The notes under the pieces: model-generated | The model's database searches: none | What the model was told of the DNA's origin: nothing | Seen by the model: only the letters and a program-made list of their open reading frames with translations | Origin: Fredinandcohnia onubensis | GTDB lineage: Bacteria > Bacillota > Bacilli > Bacillales > Bacillaceae_L | Assembly: GCF_031181385.1 (NCBI RefSeq) | Contig: NZ_JAPSKV010000009.1 | Span: 1-64,000 of the forward strand | DNA length: 64,000 bases | Direction: 5' to 3' | Part shown: piece by piece, positions 34,585-43,811 of the stretch | How the letters are laid out: each line of letters begins with the position of its first letter | Numbering within the stretch: the first letter of the stretch is position 1 | Translations under genes and position numbers: made by a program

Positions 34585-36236
34585 TGATAAATTCAAATTT
34601 CAAGGTAGACAGAAACGATGGAAAATTAGCAATGGCACACTTTTACGTTGCCTTCGCTGCTTTACTTCTTGGGGGAACGGCAGGTTTACTTCAAACTCTT
34701 GTTCGTTCAGGGGAATTTACTTTACCAGCTGGAATCGGTTACTACCAACTATTAACCGTTCACGGAGTTTTATTAGGACTAGTACTTACTACATTTTTTA
34801 TCATAGGATTTTTATTTGCAAGCTTAAGTAAAACAGCAGGAATCCTATCACCGAAAATTCGTTTAACGGGTTGGATTGGTTTCTGGACAATGACAATTGG
34901 AACTGCTTCTACAGCAACTACAATTCTTTTAGGTGAGGCATCTGTTCTATACACATTTTATGCACCTCTACAAGCACATCCGTTCTTTTATATTGGATTA
35001 GCACTTGTTGTGGTTGGTAGCTGGATCAGTGGCTTTGCAATGTTCACCCATTTTGGTAAGTGGAAGAAAGCAAATCCAGGTCAAGTAACACCTTTATTAA
35101 GCTTTATGGCTGTAATGACAATGATTTTATGGTTAGTTGCAACACTTGGTGTTGCTGCATCTGTCCTTATTCAGTTTATTCCATGGTCTTTTGGTTGGGT
35201 TGAAACAATTGATGTTCTCATCAGTCGAACCTTATTCTGGTATTTTGGTCACCCACTTGTGTATTTTTGGTTATTACCTGCATACATGGCCTGGTATGTT
35301 GTGATTCCAAAGGTAATCGGAGGAAAGATCTTCTCAGATGCACTTGCAAGATTATCATTTATTTTGTTCTTGTTATTCTCAATTCCAGTAGGATTCCACC
35401 ATCAGTTAACTGAACCAGGTATTGATCCAAATTGGAAATATTTACAGGTTGTTCTGACATTCATGGTTGTAATTCCTTCTTTAATGACTGCATTCTCATT
35501 GTTTGCATCTTTCGAGTCATACGGAAGATCAAAGGGAGCGACAGGTCTTTTCGGCTGGTTTAGAAAACTTCCATGGGGAGATGCTCGTTTCTTCGCACCA
35601 TTCATTGGTATGTTATTCTTTATTCCAGCTGGTGCGGGCGGAATTATCAATGCAAGTCACCAAATGAACCAAGTTATTCATAATACAATTTGGGTAACCG
35701 GACACTTTCACTTAACTGTAGCAACAACTGTTTTACTAACATTCTTTGGTATCGCCTACTGGTTAATCCCACATTTAACTGGTCGGGTGATGACAAAAGC
35801 GATGAACAAACTTGCCATCATTCAAACAATCGTATGGACAATAGGTATGACGTTTATGTCAACTTCCATGCATTTTGCGGGCTTATTAGGAGCACCTAGA
35901 CGTTCTGCTTTCTCAACATACGGAGATTCAGCACAAGCAATGGACTGGATACCTTATCAAATTGCTCAAGCGATTGGCGGCTCTATTCTTTTTATTGGTA
36001 TTATCTTAGTTCTAGTTATTTTTATTAATCTTGCCTTCTTTGCTCCAAAAGGTGAAACAGAATTCCCTGTAGGTGAAGTTTCTGAAGAAGCAGAAAAAAC
36101 ACCTATGATTCTAGAAAACTGGAAGCTTTGGGTCGGTGTACTAGCGGTATTAATCTTAATCGCTTATACAATTCCATTTGTGGATATGATTCAAAACGCA
36201 CCACCAGGGGCAAAACCATTTAAACATTTACTATAA
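34584..36236 (+). CDS. cbaA: Cytochrome ba3 oxidase subunit I
   Basis: A 550-residue heme-copper oxidase core with about 13 transmembrane helices. Low-spin heme ligand region QLLTVHGVLLG; CuB His in RTLFWYFGHPLVYFWLLP; further CuB ligands in the GFHHQLTEPG segment; and high-spin/low-spin heme His residues in VTGHFHLTVATT. The sequence type is the B family (ba3), which pumps protons with high oxygen affinity. Translationally coupled to subunit II and followed by a terminator. Confidence 0.93.
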   Translation: MINSNFKVDRNDGKLAMAHFYVAFAALLLGGTAGLLQTLVRSGEFTLPAGIGYYQLLTVHGVLLGLVLTTFFIIGFLFASLSKTAGILSPKIRLTGWIGFWTMTIGTASTATTILLGEASVLYTFYAPLQAHPFFYIGLALVVVGSWISGFAMFTHFGKWKKANPGQVTPLLSFMAVMTMILWLVATLGVAASVLIQFIPWSFGWVETIDVLISRTLFWYFGHPLVYFWLLPAYMAWYVVIPKVIGGKIFSDALARLSFILFLLFSIPVGFHHQLTEPGIDPNWKYLQVVLTFMVVIPSLMTAFSLFASFESYGRSKGATGLFGWFRKLPWGDARFFAPFIGMLFFIPAGAGGIINASHQMNQVIHNTIWVTGHFHLTVATTVLLTFFGIAYWLIPHLTGRVMTKAMNKLAIIQTIVWTIGMTFMSTSMHFAGLLGAPRRSAFSTYGDSAQAMDWIPYQIAQAIGGSILFIGIILVLVIFINLAFFAPKGETEFPVGEVSEEAEKTPMILENWKLWVGVLAVLILIAYTIPFVDMIQNAPPGAKPFKHLL

Positions 36237-36244
36237 GAATCATA

Positions 36245-36283
36245 AAAGCTACGCAATCTTAGATTGCGTAGCTTTCTATTTTA
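36245..36283 (+). terminator. Oxidase operon terminator
   Basis: AAAGCTACGCAATC pairs with GATTGCGTAGCTTT around TTA, then CTATTTT. It may also stop the convergent ypwA. Confidence 0.85.
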
Positions 36284-37798
36284 TAACTTATAAATAGCAC
36301 TATATTTAGTTTCTAAATATTGGATTAAATAGTTCGCATTTAACCCCTCACCTGTTACATCTTTGATGATTTCTAAAGGCTTTTTCATTTTTCCATGCTT
36401 ATGGATATGTTCAGTTAGCCATTCTTTAATTGGGAGTAAGTTCCCCTCTTCAAGTAACTCATCATAGTTAGGAAGGTCCTTTACCATTGCATTCTTGAAT
36501 TGAGCCGCATACATATATCCAAGCGCGTAGGATGGGAAATATCCAAAGCTACCGCCTGCCCAATGGACATCCTGTAGGACTCCTTTTGCATCATTTTCAG
36601 GACGAATACCTAGATACTCTTCATACTTAGCATTCCATATTTCTGGTAGGTCTTTTACTTCAATCTCATCATTAAACAAACCTTTTTCAATTTCATAACG
36701 CACCATAATATGCAATGGATATGTTAATTCATCTGCTTCAATTCGAATGAATGATGGTTTTGATTCATTTATTGCTCGATAATAGTCTTCTACAGATACC
36801 CCATCAAATTGACCACTTGCATATTCTTTTAATAACTCAAAATTATTTTTCCAAAATGACAGGCTGCGCCCGAGTATATTTTCATAAAAAAGTGATTGAG
36901 ATTCATGTATCCCCATTGAAGTTCCTTGTGCAAGGTTCGTTCCAACTAAATCTGCAGAAATGTTTTGCTCATAGAGAGCATGTCCACCTTCATGGATCGT
37001 TCCAAACACTGCAGTTCTAAAGTCATTTTCAACATAATTTGTTGTAACACGAACGTCCCCTGGATTTAAGCCAGTAGCAAATGGGTGAACAGTTTCATCA
37101 AGACGTCCCGCTTCAAAGTAATACCCCATTTTTCTTAGGATCTCTAAACTTAATGCACGCTGTTTTTCCTTAGGAAATTCATTAAATAAAAATGAAGTTT
37201 CTGGTTTGTTTTGTGATTCTGTTACTGCTTTTACAAGTGGTACGATTTTATTACGTAATTGAGCAAACACTTGATCAACTACCTCTACTGTAACACCAGG
37301 CTCGTACATATCTAGTAACGTGTTATACTTGTTCCCTTCGTAGCCCCAGTAGTTAATAAATTTTTTCGTGAAATCGACAAGCTTTTCCAAATAGGGGCGG
37401 AACAATTCAAAATCAGATTTTTCTTTTGCATCCTCCCATACAGATTCAGCTTTTGATTGAAGAATCACAAACTCACGAAATTCATCAGCAGGAATTTTTT
37501 TGTTACGTTCAAAATCCTTTTGACATTCCTCTACTACTTTTTTTGTGATTTCACTAAGTTGTTGCTGAACTTCAGGAATGGTTAATTCTTTTAAATAGGT
37601 TTCCATTTCAACAGAAGTAGACATTGCAAATACTTCAGAAGACAACATTCCAATAACTTCTGAGCGCTGTTCTACTCCTTTTTTTGGAGCACCCGTTCGC
37701 AAGTCCCAATACATAACCCCAATTGCTTCATTGTAGCTTGTCATTTTCTTTACTAATTCAAGAAACGCTAGTTCAGTTTGTGTTAGTTGCTCAGACAT
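36281..37798 (-). CDS. ypwA: M32 family carboxypeptidase (YpwA)
   Basis: A 505-residue cytoplasmic zinc carboxypeptidase (Taq/Pfu type). The metal motif HEGGH lies in FGTIHEGGHALYEQ, with the third ligand Glu downstream in GIHESQSLFYE, a hallmark of M32. DVRVTTNY and GYFPSYALGYMYAAQ are also conserved. Start at 37798 follows GGGGGG; the ATG five codons upstream overlaps ypvA's stop. Co-transcribed with ypvA. Peptide substrate unknown. Confidence 0.93.
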   Translation of the reverse strand: MSEQLTQTELAFLELVKKMTSYNEAIGVMYWDLRTGAPKKGVEQRSEVIGMLSSEVFAMSTSVEMETYLKELTIPEVQQQLSEITKKVVEECQKDFERNKKIPADEFREFVILQSKAESVWEDAKEKSDFELFRPYLEKLVDFTKKFINYWGYEGNKYNTLLDMYEPGVTVEVVDQVFAQLRNKIVPLVKAVTESQNKPETSFLFNEFPKEKQRALSLEILRKMGYYFEAGRLDETVHPFATGLNPGDVRVTTNYVENDFRTAVFGTIHEGGHALYEQNISADLVGTNLAQGTSMGIHESQSLFYENILGRSLSFWKNNFELLKEYASGQFDGVSVEDYYRAINESKPSFIRIEADELTYPLHIMVRYEIEKGLFNDEIEVKDLPEIWNAKYEEYLGIRPENDAKGVLQDVHWAGGSFGYFPSYALGYMYAAQFKNAMVKDLPNYDELLEEGNLLPIKEWLTEHIHKHGKMKKPLEIIKDVTGEGLNANYLIQYLETKYSAIYKL

Positions 37799-37812
37799 AT
37801 TTAGTCCCCCCA

Positions 37813-39738
37813 TTAATATGTTTCTGTTGGCAGTACATTTTTTATTTTATTTAAAACCTCGTTAGAAACTTGGTCATCAACAAAAATACTAACTGTACCT
37901 GTATCTTCACTTGATCGAATTAGTCGACCAATTCCTTGTCTTAATCTCAGAAGCATATATGGTAAATCAACTTGCTCAAATGAATGTTCTGCACCTTTTC
38001 GTTTTGCCTGGAAAACCGGATCATTTGGTGGAAATGGTAATGACCAAATGATGACATTTGATAATGAAGGACCTGGGATATCGAGACCTTCCCATAAAGA
38101 AACTGAGCAAAGGATACTTTGTTCATTATTTTGGAACCTAGAAACCAACCCGCTGATTTCTTGATCTCCTTCAAAAAGAAAATCATATTTTTCAGTCTTA
38201 CAGTTCTCTTTAAATTTCTGGAGCTCTTCCTTTGAATTAAATAAGAGCAATGCCCTACCTTCTGATTTTTCGATTTCATTCCAAGCAAAATCCAGTTTCG
38301 ATTGGAAAACATCCTCGTTCGTATTGAACATAGGTATTTGGATCTTCATCTGAGTATCGTAGTCAAATGGTGATTCCACCGAAAATGATTGATATTTATT
38401 GATCCCCAGACTGTTAGCAATATAGTCAAAAGATTTATTTTCAGATAATGTTGCAGAAGAAAAGATAAATGGAATCTGTTTAGAAAATACGTTTTCCGCC
38501 AAAATGGTTTCAACTGCTTGGGGCATGATAACAAGCGTATAACTGTCACTGTCTGCCTCAACCCAAGTAATTGCATCATTTTCTTCACCGAAAAGCTTTA
38601 ATGAATATTCCAATTGGTCTAAGTATTCATCTACGATATGTAATTCGTATTGGTCAATTGTATAAGTTTCTGCTTCAAAAACAAGGTTATTGCCTATCTC
38701 AACAATCATTTGATGCAGTTTTTTAGCGGTGGCAACTAATTGTACTGTCCGCTCAATATCCATTCGCTCAGAGCCTTCAACTGCTTGGCTATTTTCCTGG
38801 AGACTTCTGTAAAACTGCTCATTTTGTTCGATTGTATCCTCAATTAATTGTGCAAATTCTTCACGAATATCATTTCCCAATAACCTAGTTAACAGTGATT
38901 CCAAAGTTGTTTCTTGGATACGGTAGGTTAATGCTTTTTGTGCAGAGTATTCAAGTAAGTGGCCTTCATCAAAAACCACACAGCTGCTATCCGGTAAAAA
39001 CGGAAGCTGTCCTTCTCTTTTCCGAGCGTCCATTGTCCATACATGCTCCATATAAAAGTCATGCGAGCAGACGATTAAATCAACAGCCTTCCGATAATGT
39101 TCTCTAGAAAGTGTAAGCCCACATCGGTGTCTCAACTCGCAAGAAAAGCAGTCCTGAAAACTATCCCATGCGACACTTTTCCATTCTTCATCTGCAAGAT
39201 CAGGGTATGTTTTTCTGTCTCCATAATGATGAAATGCTTGCATGGTAGTATGATTATGAACAAAATCCGGAAGTTCGTTATATATTTTTGCAATTTTTTC
39301 ATTGGTTGTCCGACGTGTAGCATGATCTAATTTTCGAATGCATAAATACTGATCCTGTGCTTTTGCGAGTCGAACATCAATATTCAGATCTAATGCGTCT
39401 GCTATTTTCGCGATATCCCCTTCAGGCTTAACAAGCTGTTCAATTAAGGACTCATCTGCACATGAGATAATCGCTGGCTTTCTCATATATCGGGCATAAC
39501 AAATTGCGTATAACAGATAAACAATTGTTTTTCCAGTGCCTACACCGGCTTCTGCAAACACAATTGATTTATCCTTAAACGCCCTCTCTAGTTGAAATGC
39601 CATAAAAATTTGCTCATCACGGAGCTCAAAGCCTTTTTCAGGAAGGATGTCATAAAAAACATCGCCAATCCACTCATTTAATTTATCAAAGAAATTTTCA
39701 TTTCTGGAAATTTGAAAGGGTAACCCTTCTCCAATCAT
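37813..39738 (-). CDS. ypvA: DinG/XPD-like ATP-dependent helicase YpvA
   Basis: A 641-residue superfamily 2 helicase. Walker A AEAGVGTGKT, DEAH-box variant VVFDEGHLLEY, and motif VI RQGIGRLIRS. Between them, cysteines in QYLCIRK, DCFSCELRHRC form the likely four-cysteine iron-sulphur cluster of the XPD/DinG group. Such enzymes unwind DNA 5'-3' and act in repair. Near the start, ELRDEQIFMA is the Q-motif. B. subtilis ypvA has the same place. Confidence 0.9.
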   Translation of the reverse strand: MIGEGLPFQISRNENFFDKLNEWIGDVFYDILPEKGFELRDEQIFMAFQLERAFKDKSIVFAEAGVGTGKTIVYLLYAICYARYMRKPAIISCADESLIEQLVKPEGDIAKIADALDLNIDVRLAKAQDQYLCIRKLDHATRRTTNEKIAKIYNELPDFVHNHTTMQAFHHYGDRKTYPDLADEEWKSVAWDSFQDCFSCELRHRCGLTLSREHYRKAVDLIVCSHDFYMEHVWTMDARKREGQLPFLPDSSCVVFDEGHLLEYSAQKALTYRIQETTLESLLTRLLGNDIREEFAQLIEDTIEQNEQFYRSLQENSQAVEGSERMDIERTVQLVATAKKLHQMIVEIGNNLVFEAETYTIDQYELHIVDEYLDQLEYSLKLFGEENDAITWVEADSDSYTLVIMPQAVETILAENVFSKQIPFIFSSATLSENKSFDYIANSLGINKYQSFSVESPFDYDTQMKIQIPMFNTNEDVFQSKLDFAWNEIEKSEGRALLLFNSKEELQKFKENCKTEKYDFLFEGDQEISGLVSRFQNNEQSILCSVSLWEGLDIPGPSLSNVIIWSLPFPPNDPVFQAKRKGAEHSFEQVDLPYMLLRLRQGIGRLIRSSEDTGTVSIFVDDQVSNEVLNKIKNVLPTETY

Positions 39739-39850
39739 ATGTAAAAACCCCCAAAATCAAGGTACGCGCCAATTTTTAATTATCTACTAGTAAATGTGGG
39801 AAGTCAATATTTTTAAAAAGTACATTACGTCTAGAACTAGCAAAATTAAC

Positions 39851-39883
39851 AAAATAAAAACTCGCCATAGCGAGTTTTTATTT
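39851..39883 (-). terminator. Terminator after the 61-residue gene
   Basis: AAAAACTCG pairs with CGAGTTTTT, symmetric T and A runs on both strands. Confidence 0.8.
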
Positions 39884-39889
39884 TAGTTC

Positions 39890-40075
39890 TTATTCATTCT
39901 TATATCGTAAATAATCAATGTCTATGGAAGTAGAATGAGACATGGCATGAAGAAGGTCATTTTTTGCCTTGACAATGGATTTAAGTGGATCCATCTCTTC
40001 ACCGACTTCATTTTGAAGTGCCCGATATGTATCATTCAGCGCATCTTGAATTTTCTTAAAGTCTATATAATTCAT
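39890..40075 (-). CDS. Small helical protein, 61 residues
   Basis: ATG at 40075 with AGGAG ten bases upstream. Begins MNYIDFKKIQDALNDTYRAL; predicted to be two helices with acidic character. No motif. The frame opens 23 codons earlier but without ribosome site. Sits between ypsC and ypvA; I do not recognise it. Confidence 0.65.
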   Translation of the reverse strand: MNYIDFKKIQDALNDTYRALQNEVGEEMDPLKSIVKAKNDLLHAMSHSTSIDIDYLRYKNE

Positions 40076-40169
40076 CTTTGATTCACTCCTGGAAATTTTG
40101 TTGACACCAATAGAGTATATGTCCTTCGGAATGGAACTATTCATGAATTACTAGAAAAAAAGAAAATTT

Positions 40170-41312
40170 TTATTGATTTCTTGGTGGTCTTTTACCCCAA
40201 TACTGATAAAAGTCTGTGCGAATAAACCCGTTAAACAATTTACGTTTTTTTGTAGCAGGCTTACCATATAATTGCTCAAACTCCGGATGTGACGTTAACA
40301 TATAGACTGACCAGGTATCATAAGTGCGAAGTACATCTCCCATACTGCGATACATTTCTTCAACAGCTTTCTTTTCACCAAGTCTTTCTCCATAAGGTGG
40401 ATTTCCGACAATCACACCGTATTCTTTAGTTGTTGTAAAATCCGTAACCTGCATTTGTTTAAAGGTGATGATATCTCCGAAACCAGCCTCATCTGAGTTA
40501 TCCTTAGCAATCTGAATCATTCGATGGTCGATATCAAATCCACTAATATCCAGAGGCTGATCATATTTTGCTAAGTCCTCTACCTCTTGTCGTGCTTCAT
40601 CCCATCTCTTTTTTCCAATCCAATCCCACTCTTCAGATACAAAATCTCGGTTAAAACCAGGGGCAATGTTTTGGCCGATTAAGGCAGCCTCAATCGGAAT
40701 CGTTCCTGAGCCGCAAAATGGATCAACAAAAGGCTTATCTGGTGTCCAATTTGTTAGCTTGACTAATGTCGCAGCGAGTGTTTCTTTTAAAGGAGCTTCC
40801 CCCTGGTCAGCTCGGTAACCGCGTTTATGGAGTCCGACCCCACTACAATCGATTGTTAAAGTCGCAACATCTTTCAGTAAAGCGACCTCAATCCGAAATA
40901 ATGGTCCAGTTTCCTCAAACCAGCCAGATGTTTTACGATAATGTTTTTTAAGACTGTCAACAACCGCTTTTTTAACAATGCTCTGGCAATCTGAGACACT
41001 AAAGAGCTTTGATTTTACTGATTTTCCTATAACAGGAAATTCTGCATTTTCTGGAATAATGTCCCCCCAATTAAGGGCTTTTGTCTTTTCAAATAATTCA
41101 TCAAAGGTTGTGGCTTTGAATTCTCCAACCTTTAACTTTATACGGTCTGCTGTCCTAAGCCATAAATTACTGCGACATATGGCTTGTTCATCGGCGACAA
41201 ATGTAATTTTGCCGTTTTCAACGGTACATTCATATCCTAAATCCCGCACTTCTTTGGCAACGATTGATTCAATTCCCATTGCCGCCGTTGCAATAAGTGT
41301 TACTTTTCCCAT
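40170..41312 (-). CDS. ypsC: THUMP-domain RNA methyltransferase (RlmL-like, YpsC)
   Basis: A 380-residue enzyme. N-terminal ferredoxin-like/THUMP region (about 1-150), then a Rossmann methyltransferase with FVDPFCGSGTIPIEAAL (motif I) and VGNPPYGERL (catalytic NPPY), typical for N2-guanine methylation. It corresponds to the first half of E. coli RlmL, which acts on 23S rRNA. Start at 41312 follows AGGGTGA. Lies next to rnpB as in B. subtilis. Confidence 0.9.
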   Translation of the reverse strand: MGKVTLIATAAMGIESIVAKEVRDLGYECTVENGKITFVADEQAICRSNLWLRTADRIKLKVGEFKATTFDELFEKTKALNWGDIIPENAEFPVIGKSVKSKLFSVSDCQSIVKKAVVDSLKKHYRKTSGWFEETGPLFRIEVALLKDVATLTIDCSGVGLHKRGYRADQGEAPLKETLAATLVKLTNWTPDKPFVDPFCGSGTIPIEAALIGQNIAPGFNRDFVSEEWDWIGKKRWDEARQEVEDLAKYDQPLDISGFDIDHRMIQIAKDNSDEAGFGDIITFKQMQVTDFTTTKEYGVIVGNPPYGERLGEKKAVEEMYRSMGDVLRTYDTWSVYMLTSHPEFEQLYGKPATKKRKLFNGFIRTDFYQYWGKRPPRNQ

Positions 41313-41418
41313 TACGTTCACCCTAACTATGTACATTATGTATAGTAAAAGAATAAAGAAACTCACAGAGTAAAGCAAGAAATGCTATTTAATATCGTCA
41401 AAAAAGTACGAAAGCATA

Positions 41419-41447
41419 CAAAAAGCTCTTCAATTATGAAGAGCTTT
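41419..41447 (-). terminator. rnpB terminator
   Basis: AAAGCTCTTC pairs with GAAGAGCTTT, followed by TTTTGT on the minus strand, about 30 nt beyond the RNA. Confidence 0.8.
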
Positions 41448-41474
41448 ACTTCTTTATTCATATTGGTCGTTTAA

Positions 41475-41886
41475 TTAATAACGTTCTGTAAGCCATGTTT
41501 TGTTCCTTCGTACTTCAGTCGGCAAAACGAATGCCTCGTACTCCGGTGGTAATCATCTATCTACAGACGTTAGGACGCCTGTCCTTCTCCTTGTTCATTT
41601 CCAAAAGAGAAAGTGCCCCTACCATAATTTGGGTTTCTCGCTCGTGGGGTTTACCTCGTTCCACTCCTGTAATTTCTTACAGGACTTCGTCACTGTGGCA
41701 CTTTAAAGGTAGTCAAACCATATCCAAATGGACTTAGGTTTTTTCCCTGCCGTTAGCAAAGTTCAACACTTTAGCTACCCTAGCTTATTTTTTCGCTAGG
41801 CACGAACACTACGGACATCTCAGTCCGTGCGAGCATGGACTTTCCTCTGCAGGTTACCCTGCAGCGATTACCCGAACGTTATTAAT
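41475..41886 (-). ncRNA. rnpB: RNase P RNA, class B
   Basis: Catalytic RNA that trims tRNA 5' leaders. On the minus strand it begins AATAACGTTCGGGTAATCGC and contains GAGGAAAGTCCATGCTCGCAC, the universal CR-I core, then CAGTGACGAAGTCC, GGTAAACCCC, GAGCGAGAAACCCAAATT and the 3' end ACATGGCTTACAGAACGTT, which pairs with the 5' end (P1). Length about 410 nt and helix order fit the Bacillus (B) type. Ends are estimated from the P1 pairing. Confidence 0.96.
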
Positions 41887-41976
41887 GTGTGTAAAAAATA
41901 GTATAGTGGAAAAACATTAAGATTGCAAGTAATAACGCACTAGTAAATTTTTCCTATCTTTGTGGTCAGTTAAGGA

Positions 41977-42034
41977 ACAAAGACTAAGTACGCCACGTCC
42001 TGTGGCAACGTCTTTGTGACCCACATCGTGTGGG
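41977..42034. repeat. Palindromic element between gpsB and rnpB
   Basis: ACAAAGAC (41977-41984) with GTCTTTGT (42010-42017) encloses GCCAC/GTGGC (41992-41996, 42002-42006). A second hairpin CCCACA/TGTGGG (42020-42034) abuts the gpsB stop. There is no T-run, so it is not a standard terminator. I recall similar hairpins in other Bacillus intergenic regions. Confidence 0.55.
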
Positions 42035-42036
42035 CA

Positions 42037-42336
42037 TCAGTCGTATAACTTACTTCCAAAAACATGTTTTTCAAGGTTAGATAACCGTTTTAAAATATCA
42101 AAATTAGTTGTTCCAGTTTGTGCCTGTGGCTGTTTCTTATAAGAATCCTCTAACTGACGTTTTAAGCGGAGATTCTCTTGTTGAAGTTCTTCAATTTCTT
42201 GGTAGAACATTTCATAATCCTTAATAATTACATCTAAAAATTTGTCAACTTCTTCTTGTTTATAGCCTTTCATTCCAGTTTTAAATTCTTTTTCAAGTAT
42301 TTGTGTCGCACTTAGTTTTATTTTATCTGATATCAT
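42037..42336 (-). CDS. gpsB: Cell-cycle protein GpsB
   Basis: A 99-residue DivIVA-like coiled-coil protein. The N-terminus [20 protein letters not shown], then [15 protein letters not shown], is near identical to the B. subtilis pattern; it binds PBP1 and moves it between septum and side wall. A Gln-rich linker and short C-terminal helix ([15 protein letters not shown]) follow. Start at 42336 has GAGGTG upstream. Notably, the ponA gene for the partner PBP begins at the window's right end. Confidence 0.95.
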   Translation of the reverse strand: MISDKIKLSATQILEKEFKTGMKGYKQEEVDKFLDVIIKDYEMFYQEIEELQQENLRLKRQLEDSYKKQPQAQTGTTNFDILKRLSNLEKHVFGSKLYD

Positions 42337-42423
42337 ATCATTCACCTCGATACACTTTCCCCATTATTCCTACACCTATTTTTTCAAATAATTCGTGGAT
42401 TGTCAATTTAAATGGTGGAACCA

Positions 42424-42984
42424 TTAGTAGTCATTATTCGCGAATTGTTCTTCTTCAACGATTGCTTGAAGATCATAGGCATTTATTGTAATAAGCTGGT
42501 AGTCTTCATTTTCGGTTTTCTTTTTCGCGTCTGCATAGATATAACGAGGACTTCCATCCTTTTCCTCGTCATAGAAAATTAATAACGCATCGCTTTTATC
42601 AAGAAAAAAAGCATTCTTCAAGCGGAATTGTGATGGATTATCATATTTTCGATTTGTAATGCTGTTTACATAGTCAGCTTGCGACAAAATAAGCTGATAG
42701 TATTCTTTGTTTGTTTCATTCCATTTTTCTTCTTGTTCCAGAAATGGAGTAATGACAGCAAGCCTAAGGTCAGGATATTCCTCTTGAAGCTCGTATGTAA
42801 TTTCAGCAGCCCATAGCTCAACACCAAGTTGACCGCTAATAATGACCCATTCTAAACCGTCTTCAATTAAAGGGATCAGTTGCTTCTTAAGGGCTAGTTT
42901 AATATATTTGATTCCCGGATGATCTTGTCCGAAAATTCCAAGCTCAAATGGTTTATAGCCTGTAATTGCAACAACCTTAACCAT
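42424..42984 (-). CDS. ypsA: YpsA, SLOG-fold protein
   Basis: A 186-residue DUF1273 protein with a Rossmann-like SLOG fold. Marks: [15 protein letters not shown] at the N-terminus and [15 protein letters not shown], a nucleotide-ligand binding turn. YpsA affects cell division in B. subtilis and Staphylococcus; ligand probably a nucleotide derivative. AAAGGAG precedes the ATG. Neighbour of gpsB, consistent with a division role. Confidence 0.93.
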   Translation of the reverse strand: MVKVVAITGYKPFELGIFGQDHPGIKYIKLALKKQLIPLIEDGLEWVIISGQLGVELWAAEITYELQEEYPDLRLAVITPFLEQEEKWNETNKEYYQLILSQADYVNSITNRKYDNPSQFRLKNAFFLDKSDALLIFYDEEKDGSPRYIYADAKKKTENEDYQLITINAYDLQAIVEEEQFANNDY

Positions 42985-43028
42985 GTCAACACTCCTTTAC
43001 ATCGAATAAAGTTTCCATAAAGTATGTA

Positions 43029-43054
43029 AAACAGGAACCATGACAGTTCCTGTT
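43029..43054 (-). terminator. cotD terminator
   Basis: Minus strand AACAGGAAC pairs with GTTCCTGTT, then TTTAC. T-run is short. Confidence 0.6.
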
Positions 43055-43103
43055 AGATCGTCTTATTATATATTACATTTTTAGATTGCGTTTTATTTTT
43101 GAA

Positions 43104-43340
43104 TTATCGTCCCATAAATGGTCCTGGTGGTCTCGCTCCACAATTAAAGTGCTGATTTGATACTTCATTCGCAACTGATTCTGTGTGTGGGTAGTAATGC
43201 ATATGTTGATACATATGGTGGTTAATGTGTTGCGTATGTGAAGGATGAATATGTGGAACAATTGTTGTAAAGCAATGATGCTGAACACAGCATTTTGTTG
43301 GGTGTACGATAGGTTGCACTACGCGTGGTCTGCCATTCAT
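43104..43340 (-). CDS. cotD: Spore coat protein D
   Basis: A 78-residue His-rich coat protein; RVVQPIVHPTKCC and TIVPHIHPSHTQHINHHMYQ agree with B. subtilis CotD, which has the same place beside ypsA. Two adjacent cysteines near the N-terminus and one at the end may crosslink. AAAGGAG precedes the ATG. Expected in the mother cell during sporulation (sigma-K/GerE in B. subtilis). Confidence 0.92.
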   Translation of the reverse strand: MNGRPRVVQPIVHPTKCCVQHHCFTTIVPHIHPSHTQHINHHMYQHMHYYPHTESVANEVSNQHFNCGARPPGPFMGR

Positions 43341-43433
43341 CTTTTTATCTCCTTTCCTTCATCTGTCTTACATTAATAGCCTATGAAGGAATGGGTAGTC
43401 ATGTACTAATCAAAACACCTATTTTTATAAGAA

Positions 43434-43529
43434 GTTTAAAAACTGCGGTGAATATGACGCATCGATTTTCTGTGTTGGCTTGCTTCTCCGCCTTGAAAAT
43501 CTCAGTCCTCTTCATCCTCCTTTTTAAAC
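43434..43529. mobile_element. MITE-like repeat, copy B (internally deleted)
   Basis: Ends GTTTAAAAA and TTTTTAAAC form the terminal inverted repeat. The interior keeps ATGACGCATCGATTTTCTG, GTTGGCTTGCTTCTCCG and CTCTTCATCCTCC but lacks about 45 bp present in copies A and C. Lies just upstream of cotD. Confidence 0.75.
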
Positions 43530-43549
43530 ACCTATTTTATTGTAAAAGT

Positions 43550-43645
43550 TTAGAAAAAGGCATATGAGCCTTCTTTTATTCCAGTTAATATGATTACAGT
43601 TATTACAAGTACAAAAAAGTACAGAAATAAAATTTTCTTATACAT
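43550..43645 (-). CDS. 31-residue hydrophobic micro-protein
   Basis: ATG at 43645 (GGAG ten bases upstream). Product MYKKILFLYFFVLVITVIIL then TGIKEGSYAFF: basic start, one membrane helix. Its stop lies 20 bp from the MITE-like copy B. No homologue recognised. Short length makes coding uncertain. Confidence 0.45.
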   Translation of the reverse strand: MYKKILFLYFFVLVITVIILTGIKEGSYAFF

Positions 43646-43763
43646 ACATTTCTCTCTCCATCTAAAATAATATTTCCTTTACACAAAACACTATTTTACA
43701 TGGTATTACAAAGTTCTACAATGACAAATGAAGGAAGTTTGCAAATCTTCATAAAATCGACAA

Positions 43764-43796
43764 ACAAAGCGCGAAAAATCACTAATTTTGCGCTTA
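43764..43796 (-). terminator. Possible mrfB terminator
   Basis: Imperfect hairpin with AAGCGC/GCGCTT ends and an AT core on the minus strand, then TGTTTGTC. Weak T-run. Confidence 0.45.
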
Positions 43797-43811
43797 CCTG
43801 GGCAATATTTT

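Noticed and set aside
41495-41737. ORFs of 68-80 codons on the plus strand
   Set aside because: They are antisense to the RNase P RNA gene.
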